A stretch of DNA of 64,000 nucleotides from Hortaea werneckii (taxonomy: Eukaryota; Ascomycota; Dothideomycetes; Mycosphaerellales; Teratosphaeriaceae): positions 2,294,001 to 2,358,000 of the forward strand of contig JBAOKB010000144.1 in NCBI GenBank assembly GCA_037044905.1, read 5' to 3'. The position numbers were made by a program, and so were the translations under genes. Positions within the stretch are counted from its first letter, which is position 1. Each line of letters opens with the position of its first letter. The notes beneath the pieces are model-generated. The model ran no database searches. It was not told the origin of the DNA and worked only from the letters and a program-made list of their open reading frames with translations. Positions 1 through 11,935 of the stretch are shown in pieces.

Positions 1-599
1 CGTTGAACCAGTGCTGGTATGTGATAACCTCATAACAGCGTCGCAATTTCGCCATTATTATATCGAGGATGTGGTTAATTTGGTTTTTTGTTTCCTTTTA
101 TTTTGGATTATGTTCAATCATCTGGGACAGCAGAGATATATATAGACGTTCCTACCTGGGCTGCGCATTGTTATGCTCTTAGTTTATGTGTATCAAGTGA
201 GATACATGATGTAGCGTTAGAAGGATGAACGGATGAAGATCACGACCATCTCCAGGCATCGTAGGAGGCAGTAGCTTCACGAAGGATTCTCTTGGCAAAC
301 ATTCTCTTGGCAAGTGTTCCTTCGGCGAGGACGTCCTCGGTTGTACCTAGGTATTTCTTCCCACCTGGACAGTTCGGATACCGGACTGGCGTCAAACGAT
401 AGCACGTATGATACACGGGTAGCCTTCACATTGCATCTAACAGCTGAGACAAAACAATTCTTTCACATTATCCAATTTGTGCGACTATGGACAGGTAATA
501 CCTGGTTACGAAGATGGTATCCAAGGCCACTCCGGCAACATAAAAACCAGATATTCAATTTCGCATGCTCAAAAGTTATACCCATTACGGTGACTCCAC
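1..599. other. Intergenic, 3' side of acetyl-CoA synthetase
   Basis: No gene is supported here. The stretch holds a 15-bp unit repeated twice in tandem (core ATTCTCTTGGCAA at 286-298 and 301-313) and one copy of the 10-bp palindrome TACCTAGGTA at 344-353. The part next to 600 probably includes the 3' UTR of the acetyl-CoA synthetase gene. Confidence 0.6.
344..353. repeat. Palindrome TACCTAGGTA, copy 1
   Basis: A perfect 10-bp palindrome about 250 bp past the acetyl-CoA synthetase stop. The same word occurs at 8712-8721 and 26332-26341. Confidence 0.9.
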
Positions 600-2716
600 C
601 TATTTCTTCTCGCCCTTAGCCTGGTGGACGTTCTCAATGATCTTGTCAACAACGCTAGGGTCAGACAGGGTGGTGGTGTCACCGAGCTGGTCTTCCTCGC
701 CAGCAAGGATCTTGCGGAGAATGCGGCGCATGATCTTGCCAGAACGCGTCTTCGGCAGGTCAGGCACGCAGTAGACGGCCTTGGGAGCGGCGAAAGGCCC
801 AATACTCTTCCGGACTTGCATGATGAGGTCTTTCCGAAGGGCGTCGTTAAGCTCATTGCCTTCCTTGATGGAAACAAAAGCATTGACAGCCTGGCCAGTG
901 AGCTCGTCCTGGACACCAACGACCGCTGCCTCACCGACGGCATTGTGCTCAATGAGCGCTGCCTCAATCTCAGCGGTGGAAAGACGATGTCCGGAGACGT
1001 TCACGACATCATCCACACGGCCGCGGATCCAGTAGTAGCCCTCAGCGTCCTTGGCTGCACCATCACCAGTGAAGTAATAGCCCTTGTAAACGTTGAGGTA
1101 GGTTTCCATATATCTCTTGTGTGCGCCATAGACAGTGCGACACATTGACGGCCATGGTTGCTTGAAGGCAAGCACACCCTCAACGTCATTTCCTGGTAGC
1201 TCCTCGCCGGAGACGGGGTCGATGATGGCTGGCTCGATACCAAAGAATGGGAGCGATGCGGAACCAGGCTTCGTCGGCGTCACGCCACCCAGTGGAGAAA
1301 TAACGTGGGAGCCAGTTTCGGTTTGCCAGTATGTCTGTAGGAAGTTAGCTTCGTACTTCCAAGATAGGCATTAAATTACTCACGTCAACAATGTGTGCTT
1401 CCTCCTTGCCCACAATTTCGTGGTACCACTTCCACACTTCGGCAGCGATAGGCTCGCCTACAGACCCGAGGACACGCATGTCCTTCATCTGGTGCTTCAC
1501 GTGGTGGTCGCCGGCACGCTTGAGCAGCCGGAGCGCAGTGGGCGCGACGTAGAACTGGGTAACCTTGTGTCTTTCGCAGACGTCCCAGTACCTGCTGAAG
1601 TCAGGATATGCAGGTGTGCCCTCGAAGACTACAGTGGTTACACCGAGCATCAACGGAGCATAGACCACGTATGTATGGCCAGTGATCCAGCCAACATCGC
1701 CACCACAGAAGAATCGATCACCGTCGTGGATGTCAAACACGTATTTGCCGGTCATGGCAGCTCCAAGGATATAGCCAGCAGTCGTGTGCATGACACCCTT
1801 AGGCTTACCGGTGGAACCAGACGTGTAAAGCAGGAAAAGCGGATCCTCAGAGCTCATGCTCTCCGGCGGATAGTAGGCAGGCCACTTCTCAGTCTCCTCT
1901 GCCCACCAGGAGTCTCTGCCCTCCTGCATGGGTACTTCGGCACCAGTCCGCTTGAAGACAAGACAGTTCGTCACGTTCGGGCACTGCTTAAGGGCCTCGT
2001 CCACGACCTTCTTAGTGCCGATCAGCTTGCCACCACGCTTGCCCTCGTCGGTCGTGATGACCACTTTTGACTTCGCATCAATGATGCGGTCCTCTAAGTG
2101 AGTCGGCACTGAAGCCGGCGAAGACAACCGAGTGCACGGCGCCAATACGAGTGCAAGCCATGAAGGCCACCAGAGCTTCGGGAATCATGGGCATGTAAAG
2201 TGCGACGGTGTCACCCTTCTGCACGCCCATCTGCTTGAGCACCCAGGAGAGCCTCGAAACTTCCCGCAGGAGCTCACCGTAGCTGATTGTACGGCCCTCG
2301 CCCACCTCGTCGGCTTCGTATATGATAGCTGGCCGGTCAGGGTCCTTGGCTGCATGCCTGTCGATGCAGTTGTATGAGGCATTGAGCTTGCCCTCGTGAA
2401 ACCAAGCGCTGTCTCCATTCGCGAGCGTGCCAGTGTGCACCGTTTGGAAGTCACGCTCCCACGAAATGTTCTCGCGTGCCATCTTGGCCCAGAACTTATG
2501 CGGCTCGGTGATCGACTCTTTATACATTTCCTTGTAGTGGTCCATGCCATTGATATGCGGCTTCTTTGGGTGCTTGCTGCCATAGCGTTAGCTGCCTGCC
2601 TCATAAACATGATGATTAAGTACGTACTTGTAGAAGGCCTTCGGTACCTGGAAGGTGTCTACCGTGTGCGACTCCGGCACTGCCGCCTTGGGCGGCTGTA
2701 CTCCGCCCTCGGACAT
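600..2716 (-). CDS. facA: Acetyl-CoA synthetase (acetate-CoA ligase), frameshifted in this sequence
   Basis: It makes acetyl-CoA from acetate, ATP and CoA through acetyl-AMP, in the cytosol and nucleus, and is needed for growth on acetate. The ATG at 2716 opens MSEGGVQPPKAAV. Exons are 2716-2628, 2576-1384 and 1334-600, with GT-AG introns of 51 and 49 nt, giving 671 aa, the family's usual length. Visible motifs are the AMP-binding loop YTSGSTGKPKG (about residue 280), the WITGHTYVVYAPL region, and KTRSGKIMRR near residue 622, whose SGK lysine is the conserved acetylation-regulated residue. At 2091-2092 one extra G breaks the frame inside the conserved string SLRDRI (read here as SLR then GPHH). 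The frame on both sides matches the family, so I read this as a one-base insertion, not an intron. The identity is certain; the frameshift is most likely an assembly error. Confidence 0.95.
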
Positions 2717-4224
2717 GGTGGTGTTTGGGATAAGCTATACGGTTCGCTGTCTGTCTGGCGATGGCAGCTCCCAAAAGTGAAGATGTTCAATTGCGACGTG
2801 TCGCCGTGAGCAAGTGGAGGGAAGGGAAGGGGAGAGAGAGAGAGCAAAGATGAACCAAAGTGGGACAGAGCGAGCTCCTCGAGCTCGGCAGGCTATTTAA
2901 TTAGGGTAGCAGGACTAGCGGAAGCACTGGTCACGCAGGGCAAGCCCGAGGTGTAGGTAGAGTGGCTCTGCGATCCAGAAGGCGCGCCATTGTCTGCTCT
3001 GCTCGGGAGAATTTGGCATCATGGTGCAGGTGATGTATGACGCTTGGCCGAGCGCCAATGCTGACGGCGAAGGCTATTGCCATCCTATTGCGTCGAAACG
3101 ATGGCTTTGGAGGAATTGTCACTCTGGCCTGTCTCCATCATGATGGCGGGGCAAGTGGGGCACTGGAGATGGCGCCGCCCGCTGCTGGTAAAGTGGGTAA
3201 CCTCCATTACTCCGGTGCCGCTCAAACGCCGCACATGGAAGCCGTTCCGGTCGACCAAGCGAGATGATGTAGGAGCGGAGCTCGTTCATCCGCGGCTACC
3301 TTACTGTGTCGTTAGCTGATGATGTCCAGCGTGGTGGTAAGCGGCGATCGTCCGTGCTCTACTAAATAAATATCATTATCATCGACGCAGTTGGGTAGCT
3401 GCCACGCGTTTAGCCGGACACCAGTCGCAGGGCTGAGCGGTCCTTGTCCCTTTCCAACTGCATGATCAGAGCGATGAGGTGAAGTGCAATGATGGGTTTT
3501 ATGGGTATCGTAGTCGCAGATGCGCTCCTGCCGCGAAACGACGCATAGCCGACGACTTCGAAGTCTCAGCATACCTAAAAGCGGACATCGGCCAACAGGA
3601 AGTACCCTATACGGCAACTCGGCAAGCATGTCTCGGCTCCGGTATTGACTTGACTTGAGAGAGGCCGGTAAGGCATACATGTGTGTGGTGCCTTAGCGGG
3701 CGAGCCGGAGGCTGAGGTGATTCCCGTCAGGTGAGAGACACCGACACGATGGGTTGTATGGCCCGGGCACCATAATGGCTTTCAGTCCCGCCGCTCGGTT
3801 CATGGGCCGAAAACAAAAGCTTAATAAGGGAGGCTGCGATCGACCGGCGCCATGCTCGTTCCTGCGGCGATCGCTCTGTGCGGTCATAGTGTAAACACAT
3901 TGGGAGCCGGTCAAGGTTTGGTCGTGGGTGTGCATTGCTTGTCAGCTCATCACGTGCCAGATATGGTATAGACAGTCGTCTGCACATGTTTCACAGTCGC
4001 CGAGCCCACGAGGAATGACAAGTGAGCCCACGTTGCCCGGGGAAGTCGCAGCCGCATTCCACCGCTACGAAAAATTGTCTCCGCCATCTCACTGCCAGCC
4101 AGCTGCTACGTCCAGCCAAATCCATGTGATATGGCTTGCAACAGGCAATGCCTTTGATTTCTCCAAGCTGGCATTCTCCATGCATACCCTGGCACACAAG
4201 GCGGCGCGCTGAACCCAATCCAGG
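2717..4224. other. Intergenic, promoters of facA (-) and the WD40 gene (+)
   Basis: This 1.5-kb divergent interval has no convincing coding sequence; the open frames are short and lack family features. It contains a GA-rich run at about 2829-2848, directly upstream of the facA start and probably in its leader, and paired CreA-like hexamers at 3146-3160. Confidence 0.6.
3146..3160 (+). promoter_or_regulatory. Paired CreA-like sites (SYGGRG)
   Basis: GCGGGG at 3146-3151 and GTGGGG at 3155-3160 match the SYGGRG consensus of the fungal carbon-catabolite repressor CreA. They are spaced closely, as functional pairs often are, about 430 bp upstream of the acetyl-CoA synthetase ATG. Repression of acetate genes by glucose is well known; that these particular sites work is inference, since hexamers of this kind are common. 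Confidence 0.25.
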
Positions 4225-7200
4225 ATGAGCCATCCCGCCCTCCGATTGACTCCTTCCAACTCGCCCTTTTTCAAAAACACCACCCCGCGTTCCCCCACGA
4301 AAGCGAACAAGGCAGAAGAGCCAGGTTTGAGGCTGAGCAAGGTCATTGGCAGCACCACCGCTTCCCCCAATGGCTTCGCTTGTCTCCCAAGTGAGCGAAC
4401 ATTTGCATATGTTGCTGGTGCGGCGGCCGTGGTTGCGACTGTGAGCCAGGATCTGCAGATCAGCCAGCGCTTCTTCAAGGCTCGTCCGAATGCAGTTGGC
4501 ACTACCAGGGAGGCTCTTGGTCAGTGGCCAGCCTCTCCGACTCCAAACGAGCCTCGCAACAGAGCATTAGGACACGGCAAGGACAGCCACGGTGCATCAC
4601 CCTTAGGTGCTTCGGGCCGTGACTGGTCGGATTCGCCCAATGGGAGGACACTGACAGCCAAGGACAAGGTCAAGGCTGCTACTTCTATCGCTCTGAGTCC
4701 GAACGGCAAGTGGCTCGCAGTTGGAGAGACAGGTTACAAACCACGGATTCTCATCTTTTCTCTCGCTGAGAACGCAGAGGATGCACTTGTCAGCACTCTT
4801 TCAGAGCATAGCTTTGGAGTGCATGCTCTGAGCTTCAGCCCCGACTCCAAGTACCTGGCCTCACTCGGTACAATCAACGACGGCTTCCTGTATCTCTGGC
4901 AGATCGATAATCGGAATGGAAGCGCAACACTTTGCGCGAGCAATAAGTGCACGACTTTGACCAATTGCATGACATGGATAGGCGGCTCCTTGGTCACAGC
5001 TGGTCTTCGATACCTGAGAGTATGGCGCCCTGACGAGGAAGCAGGGAATGAGGCAAGGAGAAATGACTCTACCCTGAGTCCAGCTACACCTCGCACACGT
5101 GCAGACAACAGAAGCTCGGAGTTCGGTAACAGTATTCTTAATCCACGACAAAGAGTTCTTGTCGGAAGGAATACTCTCCTGGGCGATATGCTGGAAGCAA
5201 ACTTTGTTGGCGTGGTCCCGATAAGGAAGAAGAAGCCATAGTCTGCACTGAGAGTGGTCACGTATGTCGGCTCGACGACCAAAGCAAAGCACAGAGCCTG
5301 ACGTGCCTCGGCGCAGCAGATTTTGCCATTAGTGCGGCAGCGTGGGACGGCGAGGACGTTCTACACGTGGCGGGAGGCGACGGTCAGACTCAGCGGCTTT
5401 CCATTTCTGGACTTCGCGTCTCGGATGCTGATGTTCATGCCCACTCACCCAGAAGGGCGGCTTCACCACAGAAAGCGTTTAGGGACGATCGATCAGATGT
5501 CGTTGGTCTTGCTATTGTTAGCAAAGTCATAGTCGAATTGAGCGTGCGAGATGGCGTCAGACTCACGAACTGTGCTGAAGATACTGGCGCAATTTCCAAT
5601 CAAGCTCCTGCTCATGGTGACTCCGTAAATGGTGTCCAGGAAGCATCTGTTTGTGCTTTGGACGGCTCATCATTCCTGACGTTCTCCGGCAATGGATCTG
5701 TCCGACTGTGGGCTTGCGATGGAAGTCCGATTGCACTGGTGACCGTGCCAGTGGAGAGCTCCATGGATATGCCTGGACTTACCAACGAGCTCAAGGCTGT
5801 ATCTCTCTTGTCTGAAGGCTACGTCATTGCCGCTGGCGACAAATACGGCGGTCTTGCAATACTGGATGTTAGTACTGGGTCTGTGCTTTCCCAGTTACGA
5901 GCACATTCATCGGAAATAACAAGCATCTGCGCGTTCACAAGTCGGATTTGCAGATTGTCGCCACATCCAGCCGCGACCGGACTATACAATTGTTCGCCTG
6001 GCGTAACGAGCAGCTGGAGCTTTTACAGACCTTAGACGAGCATGCCGGTGCTGTGATTCAGCTTCTGGCCACAATGGCGGACGTGAGTTGATCTCGTGCT
6101 CCGCAGACCGTACTGTTGTCATTCGAGAAGCGGTTCAGCGTGACGACAGCGATCCGCTACGCTCGTGTATGGAATGCTACGAGCAATCAATCTCAAATCG
6201 GCTCCAACCAGCATGTGTCTAATGCCTTCCAGTGCTGACATCCTGATCGCCACCACGGACCGCAATCTTTCGAAATTCAGCGTCGACTCCGGCAGGCTTA
6301 GTATCCAGTTCAAATGTTCAGATCAAGAAGGCGGAGAAGCGGTGATCTTATCAAAAGTCGCATTCACACCGTCTTGGAGAGGCACTCCAGCTATCATCGG
6401 AATATCCAGCAATGACAAGTCGGTGCGCCTGTACTCTGAGTCTGGAACCCTGCTTGCCCGTGATTGGGGCCACACTGAGGGAATCACAGACCTTGCTCTC
6501 CTTCTGGATGCTCACAAAGCCGACTCGGAACCCCAGACTACGCGGCTTGTTACAGCAGCAGTGGATTCCACGATCTTCATGTGGGACGCATCGCCGGCTT
6601 CAACAGATCATTCATCGAAAGCTTTTGGCGGCGCAGACTCCCAAGCAGAGCAAGCAAACAACAACTTGCTGGCTTTAGGGCCGCCTCTTCGAAAGGTCAT
6701 ATCCCACACGGAATTGGCACGCCTTAAACGTGACACGTCTGCGAATGACGGCGAGCCTGAATCACCGAAGACGACGCCACCGTCACATCTTACTTCGCCT
6801 CAGCGCCTTAGCAAAAAGACATCACGCATGGCCGTAGGACAGCCGCCAAAACTAGAGCCAGCGTTCCGCGCAAGCCATGCGGAGACCTCATCACGTCGAC
6901 AGAGTTTGAAGCAGAGGTCACCATCACCGCCTAGTCCGCGCAACAGGAAGGATCGTCTGCGCAAGCCATCGCTCAGTCTACCCTTACGTCGCAAGAGTGT
7001 CGAAGACGTACAGAGCAGTGCGGGTCCGGCTTCTTCCGGTGCAACAGCCGCGAATTCGACGTTTGGCAGTCTGACCGCATCGACCGAATCTGCCTGTCGT
7101 ACCCTCAGGTCGTACCGCAAAAAGCTTTCAGGCGCAGCTGCAAACGATAGCATCAGCCCAGAAGCACTGCGAGAGCTCGAAAAGGAGCTCAAGCTGACTG

Positions 7201-7457
7201 CGAAAGCGTTGAGCGAGAAATCTCATAGCAAGGGGTTAGACGAGGCCATGATGGCCAGGTTGCTGGACCAGGCGAGCGAGAAAATCGTCGGCATGCTAGA
7301 TGAGCGGATCAAAGAACGGGTGGAGAGTGAGATCCGTAGGAGCGGGCCGGGTTCGCCAGTGAGTGCACAGTTCCGCGTGCCGTCAGAGACAACCAGTTCA
7401 GAACAAGGTGAAGCGCTGGCAGGTGCGCTTGAGAAAGTGGACCTTGAAGGCAAGTAG
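4225..7457 (+). CDS. Large WD40-repeat protein (MABP1/WDR62-like), four frameshifts
   Basis: The ATG at 4225 opens a protein of about 1078 aa once four single missing bases are allowed, near 5220, 5935, 6070 and 6160. Each shift moves the frame the same way, and the total then divides by three. WD40 blades are recognisable by ALSFSPDSKYLASLG...LYLWQID, ATSSRDRTIQLFAW, LISCSADRTVVIR and VTAAVDSTIFMWD. The order, with LVGRNTLLGDML, DRTIQLF and INLKSAPTSM, resembles the WDR62/MABP1 double-propeller family; that link is from memory and moderate. The C-terminal third (about residues 820-1078) is Ser/Pro/Arg-rich, then a charged stretch around ALRELEKELKLTAKALSEK that could form a coiled coil. No signal peptide or membrane segment is seen. 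The role is probably scaffolding, perhaps cytoskeletal. No in-frame stops occur apart from those created by the shifts, so base-call error is likelier than decay. Confidence 0.8.
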
Positions 7458-7610
7458 ACGGGGAAATTATCATACATGGGAACAGACATGGGACTCCATA
7501 GGCAGGGTATTAGCGCTACAGATGAGCGCCTGCCTTCATAGAGACATAGAGACTAGCTAGCACGCGCGGGAAAAAGGGTATCCTATCTCCAATAATGGGC
7601 CTTTTAGAAC

Positions 7611-8569
7611 TCATAGCTTACGGAACAACGCCATCACGCTCTGTCGCCTCTTCGACTTCTTCTCCCTATTAATCTGCTTCACCGCATCACTAATCAACGT
7701 CTGGTCCTCTTGCCCTATAGCCCCCGAAGTCGACTTCCTCGGTGGCGGCGCCGCCGCCGCCGCATTACCACTGCTGCCTTCTAGCGCTTGCAGCGCCGCG
7801 TTCCGATCTCCAGCTGACTTCCGCCGTCGCCAATTCGCACCTAGTGCGTGCCGCATATCGTCGCCGCACTGCGACTGCTGGGTCCAGTTCGGTCGGTCCT
7901 GCGGCCTTAAGGTCGTCGGGCGCATCGCCATCGAGCCATTTTCTTCCTCGCGATCCATTAGCGCTTTGCCCGTCTCCGCCTGCAAGTCCGTAAATTGCAG
8001 GCTGTACTCTGCCACGTAGCCCAGTGGTCGAGCCGGTGGTGCCTGGAAAGCCTGCGAGCTGCGCTTCTCGGCTTTGCGTTTCGCTGCGTCGCCCGGCTGG
8101 TACGTGGTCATCGTGTTCTCGCTCGATTCGATTTCCCGGGAGGGCCTGCGGGACGCCGGACGGAGCGCTTGGGTTTCAGGTCGCCGGCGGCATCGGAGCG
8201 TGATCGGTCCTTGCGCGAGCGGCGGTGCTTCTTGTCGTTCTTCTCCACGCTTGAGGTCGAGTTGCTTCGTTCCAAGTTCGGTCTGCCGGAGGATGGCGCG
8301 GCGACGGCTGATGACATGGCTTCGGTTTCGGACATGCCTATGCTAAGTCGGGCCTGGAGTTGCTTGGGGTTGATAGAACGGGGGCCTGCTTCGAAGCTCG
8401 GTTTGGGTCGCTCTTTGACAGTCTTCGCCCGTTTCATTGCGTCCTTGTGATCGTCACCATTGGTTGTAGTCGTCGTAGTGGCGGCGAATTGCCTCGCAGC
8501 GTAACGCGGTACATAGCTGGCACGCTTGGATCCGTCGCGAGCTGGCTGGTCGCTGGCACCTACAGACAT
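7611..8569 (-). CDS. Hypothetical basic, low-complexity fungal protein, frameshifted
   Basis: I do not recognise a family. The first in-frame ATG is at 8569 (MSVGASDQPARDGSKRASYV). The reading frame changes once at about 8142-8165, consistent with one missing base in a C/G run. With it restored the product is 319 aa. The N-terminal half is rich in Ser, Arg and Lys (KNDKKHRRSRKDRSRSD). The C-terminal half carries MTTYQPGDAAKRKAEKRSS, an alanine/proline run and a basic end, REKKSKRRQSVMALFRKL. The composition suggests a disordered, possibly nuclear or nucleic-acid-associated protein, but no function can be assigned. The continuous coding character across the junction (SVRRPSREIESSENTMTTY if joined) supports one gene rather than two. 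Confidence 0.6.
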
Positions 8570-8711
8570 GTTGCCTGCCTGTCTGCGTTGATGGGTTTCG
8601 AGTTTTGCGATCAGAAGTCGCACGTCCAGAGGCGCCGCTTGTTTCCGAAAAGCTTTATTGGGGTTTCCAGCTGCAGGCTACATACAAACAAGCGCAGGGG
8701 TCAGCTGAAGC

Positions 8712-8721
8712 TACCTAGGTA
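8712..8721. repeat. Palindrome TACCTAGGTA, copy 2
   Basis: A perfect copy about 145 bp upstream of the unknown gene that starts at 8569 on the - strand. Confidence 0.9.
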
Positions 8722-10360
8722 TATACGGCAATACCTTGCAACAACGTGAAGGAGAGTTTTTTTTGGTCGCCGCTTACCTGCGCTGCAAAATGTACTGTGA
8801 CAGCCATCTTCTAACCTCCTAGCTCCCTTTCTTCCCTTGCGCCTAGAATGACGTGGTGAAAATTTCCCGCGGTGAGACTGACTTTAAGCGGCGGAGGACG
8901 CGGAAATGCTGTCACTACTGTCTCAACACTCATGCAATCACTTGCGCATCTACGATCGTCGGCCGCGTTGTCAAGACAAAAAATCCGCCTCCTCAAAACT
9001 TGGACCACACATGTACCTGTACGACCACCGCCCTTTTATAGTACTCCCTCCTCGGGGATCTTCGCATTGTTGCCCCGTTCCTGGGGCTATAGTATTAATA
9101 TCATCTACACCCGCGTAACCTACGGTGGTTTGTGGCGTCGCTAAATCCCGTACTACCACCAACTAGCTTCCAAACGGGTACAGCTCTAAGTCAGAGGACA
9201 TCACGCGCCTTCAATCCCTTTTCGGTCCGCGCCAAAAACGCCCCTCCCGTGACTCTCCCACACCGTACAATTGATTAGCTCGGCTTCAGACAAAGACAGG
9301 GCTCGCAGGTACTGGGATCTCTCAATAGACATTGTAACATCATGTGACAGCCGACCGGGCTGAGATGATTGCGATGAGGCTCGTGAGAGGTTTCTGGTCG
9401 CCCAGCGTATTCCTTACTGCGCTTTAGGTGAAGAATGGCATTTCCAACCAAGCGGTAAGCAATGGCCTGCAGATTGTGGTCATGCGGATTGCACTTGCTC
9501 ACACCGCTTGAAACCCCCGCGGCACATTTCATACAGCGAAGAGCAGCCATGGTGCCTCCGCATGTGGAGGGAAAAGCGTGTTCCCTCCTCCCGTTTGGCT
9601 TTGGCTTTGGAGCACAACGCCTCCCCTCCGAGACAAAGCCGGCGAACTATTCGCAAGCCGCCAGCGCCATGTCCACGACCGACAGATGGCCATGGCTACT
9701 GTATTGCGGATCCATACTGCAAACTATGCGCGTGATGAGCCGAAGTATTTGCTGCCTCCAACCGTCTGGTTCATCCGATGTCAAGGAGCTGGTTGTTCAA
9801 GGTCTATGACCAGAACCCTGGCTCCCGGTCGTCGATCCTCCGGAAAATTTCCTAGTCGCCAGCCGCTCTCGGAAGCATCCGATTGAACGGTACTGTGATA
9901 AACGCTTCTTCTTCACTTTTTCCGTTTACAGTGCTTTGGCATTTAGCCGACCTCGGAACCATACTCCTACCCACCATCGAGCCACCGAGCATATGCGTAT
10001 TCGTAGATTCCGACCACCTGAGTGCGACCGTCATTTTTGGAGCGGTCTTATCCGGGAAGCAGCCGGACGACTACTTCCTTATCCGGCTGAAACTTCGTTC
10101 GCACAGCAGTAATAAGAGATGTATTATAGAGCGAACGTTGGTTCGCATGAGTTAGCAAATACTCTATTGGCACATACCCAGTGCGACAAGCGGATCTATC
10201 CAATACCTCTAGAGCACAATACAACGCCACCGAAACCCCGTCAAGGTGGAGATGTCCAGGACTGGCACTTGATCATCTACTTCTGTCGGCGAGAGCTGAT
10301 TACGATTACAATCAACTTTGGTCCGCAGCGCTACCTATTCTCGAGCTCCCAGTATTTTGG

Positions 10361-10378
10361 AAAAAAAAAAAAAAAAAA
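10361..10378 (+). repeat. Poly-A run, 18 nt
   Basis: An uninterrupted run of 18 A on the + strand in intergenic DNA. No retroelement sequence adjoins it. Confidence 0.95.
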
Positions 10379-10628
10379 CAACCACAGTGCTGTACAATGC
10401 TATATCTCCGGTAGGCGGGACACGATGCATTTTAACGGCTATCAACGTTGGAACCATGACCCCGAATCGGACTATTCGATGCAACTGCCAAATGCTTTTG
10501 GTGATTTACTCTTCGACAGCCTGAAACCCAACCTCCTGTCTCTTCAATCGATTTCGATGATGAGCTCGTTGCTGTCGGTCATCTTGCTGCAGTTTCTATT
10601 CAATTGTGTCCAAGTGCGTGTCACTAGG

Positions 10629-11378
10629 CTACCATAGTCCGCGCAACTCGCGTAGTTTTTGGACCTCGTCGTCCTGCAGCTTTAAAACCTTGCAGACTTC
10701 TCTTGTGATCTTCCCTGTAGTCTTTCTGATGTCCCGAACGGAGAAACCTAAGCTGTCGATGACATTTTCCCGAAAGAGAGCCCTTTCAATCGCTGCAACA
10801 GCTCCATCGTGAAGTTTTGTCGCCCGTCGGTATTGGTATTCCGCATACATGGAGCGGTGTCGTCCCTTCGCATCGCAAGCCGGGCAGTCGTCGTGGGAGA
10901 CTACCGGCTGTCCATTGACGATTTTGAGGAGCAAAGTTTGCCAGTCGCCAGACATGCGCTCTAATAATACTTGCTGGAACAGAGGCGTGTCCTCATTCAG
11001 TTCCAGAGATGTGTAAGCGTCACGGTAAGAGAAGCGACCTAAGCTTGTAGCACCTGGCTCTCGCGACGCTGGGAAATAGCCGTCCTGCGCGATGCGGTCT
11101 TTCGCGGAGTTGTGGTTCACGAGAATTCGCCACGTAGTCCTTGCAAAGTACAACATGATCGTTTCCTGACGGATCTGTTTGGAGGCAAAGAGGAGGCCAG
11201 GAGGATTGCCTGGCAAGAATCTTCGTTTGGCGCGAAAAGCCCGATCGTCCTCTGGCGGCAGGACATATTCGTAGATTAGGTTCCGGACCTCTCCAGGGAG
11301 AAGGCCCAATTGGCCGAGATGTGGTGAGAAGGGAGGATCAGTATTCCTACTGCTTGATTGTGCGTCGGCTGTGTCCAT
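10629..11378 (-). CDS. 2EXR-like fungal protein
   Basis: A single-exon gene of 249 aa with its ATG at 11378 (MDTADAQSSSRNTDPP). Near residue 27 it has LLPGEVRNLIYEYVLPP, followed by PPGLLFASKQIRQETIMLYF. This is the pattern of the large ascomycete 2EXR/F-box-like family: a short hydrophobic LPxEIRxxIYxxxL block, then LLxxCKQIxxEA. Members are numerous and mostly of unknown function. A CPACDAK pair of cysteines lies near residue 165. No signal peptide is seen. The frame is intact. A role as an F-box-type adaptor is possible but not shown by the sequence. Confidence 0.75.
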   Translation of the reverse strand: MDTADAQSSSRNTDPPFSPHLGQLGLLPGEVRNLIYEYVLPPEDDRAFRAKRRFLPGNPPGLLFASKQIRQETIMLYFARTTWRILVNHNSAKDRIAQDGYFPASREPGATSLGRFSYRDAYTSLELNEDTPLFQQVLLERMSGDWQTLLLKIVNGQPVVSHDDCPACDAKGRHRSMYAEYQYRRATKLHDGAVAAIERALFRENVIDSLGFSVRDIRKTTGKITREVCKVLKLQDDEVQKLRELRGLW

Positions 11379-11935
11379 GGCTGATCCACTTTGAAGTTTC
11401 TGTGTTTAGGGGAAGATGCTCAGGGCCACTGGACATGAACAATTTATAGTGAACCGAGAAGAAAATGTACATAGAGCAAACAGAAGCTCAATGGCAGTCC
11501 ATACAAAGCTAGACAACGCGGCGGCTTTCAGGTAAGACATTCAGTGATTCGTCTTAGCAAGCGTCCATAATGAATGCGCAAACCAAATCTCAAGGCATTT
11601 CTCACAATACAAATTCGATTATGCCGGCAGAGGGAGGACGAATGAAACAAACGTCCGTCAGCGTTGTTCGTTCCTTACCAAGACATCATCACACGTATGA
11701 CACTGAGCGAGGTACTTCGAAAGGTCGTTAAGCGGGATAATCAGACAAGAAACGAAGGAGACTCCGACAAGTGCGTTCAATGTCAAGCTTTTGGTGCCTG
11801 CACTGCAACACAAGCGGGAGAGAGGAGGATTTGCTGCAGAACCCATTATAAATGCGTTTACCTAATAACGCTCAGCTTGAACGCACATAGTCCCTTAAAC
11901 GAAAATCTTGAAGACATGCCCAAATTTCCAGAACT
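11379..11935. other. Intergenic between 2EXR-like gene and NOP7
   Basis: About 560 bp lie upstream of the 2EXR-like gene's start and beyond the NOP7 stop. I see no gene or notable repeat. It should hold the promoter of the former and the 3' UTR of the latter. Confidence 0.6.

Larger units (their letters stand above)
8570..10628. other. 2-kb interval without a recognised gene
   Basis: Open frames here are short, mostly lack an ATG and show no family motif. The palindrome TACCTAGGTA occurs at 8712-8721, about 145 bp upstream of the hypothetical gene's start, and an 18-nt poly-A run lies at 10361-10378. It may hold long UTRs or a non-coding RNA that I cannot detect. Confidence 0.5.

Noticed and set aside
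5220..6165. Introns in the WD40 gene to explain its frame changes
   Set aside because: No GT-AG pair of realistic length fits; the conserved text continues directly across each point, so single-base errors explain it better.
8108..8623. Treating 8108-8569 and 7611-8111 as two overlapping genes
   Set aside because: The second frame already reads as coding upstream of its ATG, and one missing base joins both into a single 319-residue protein.
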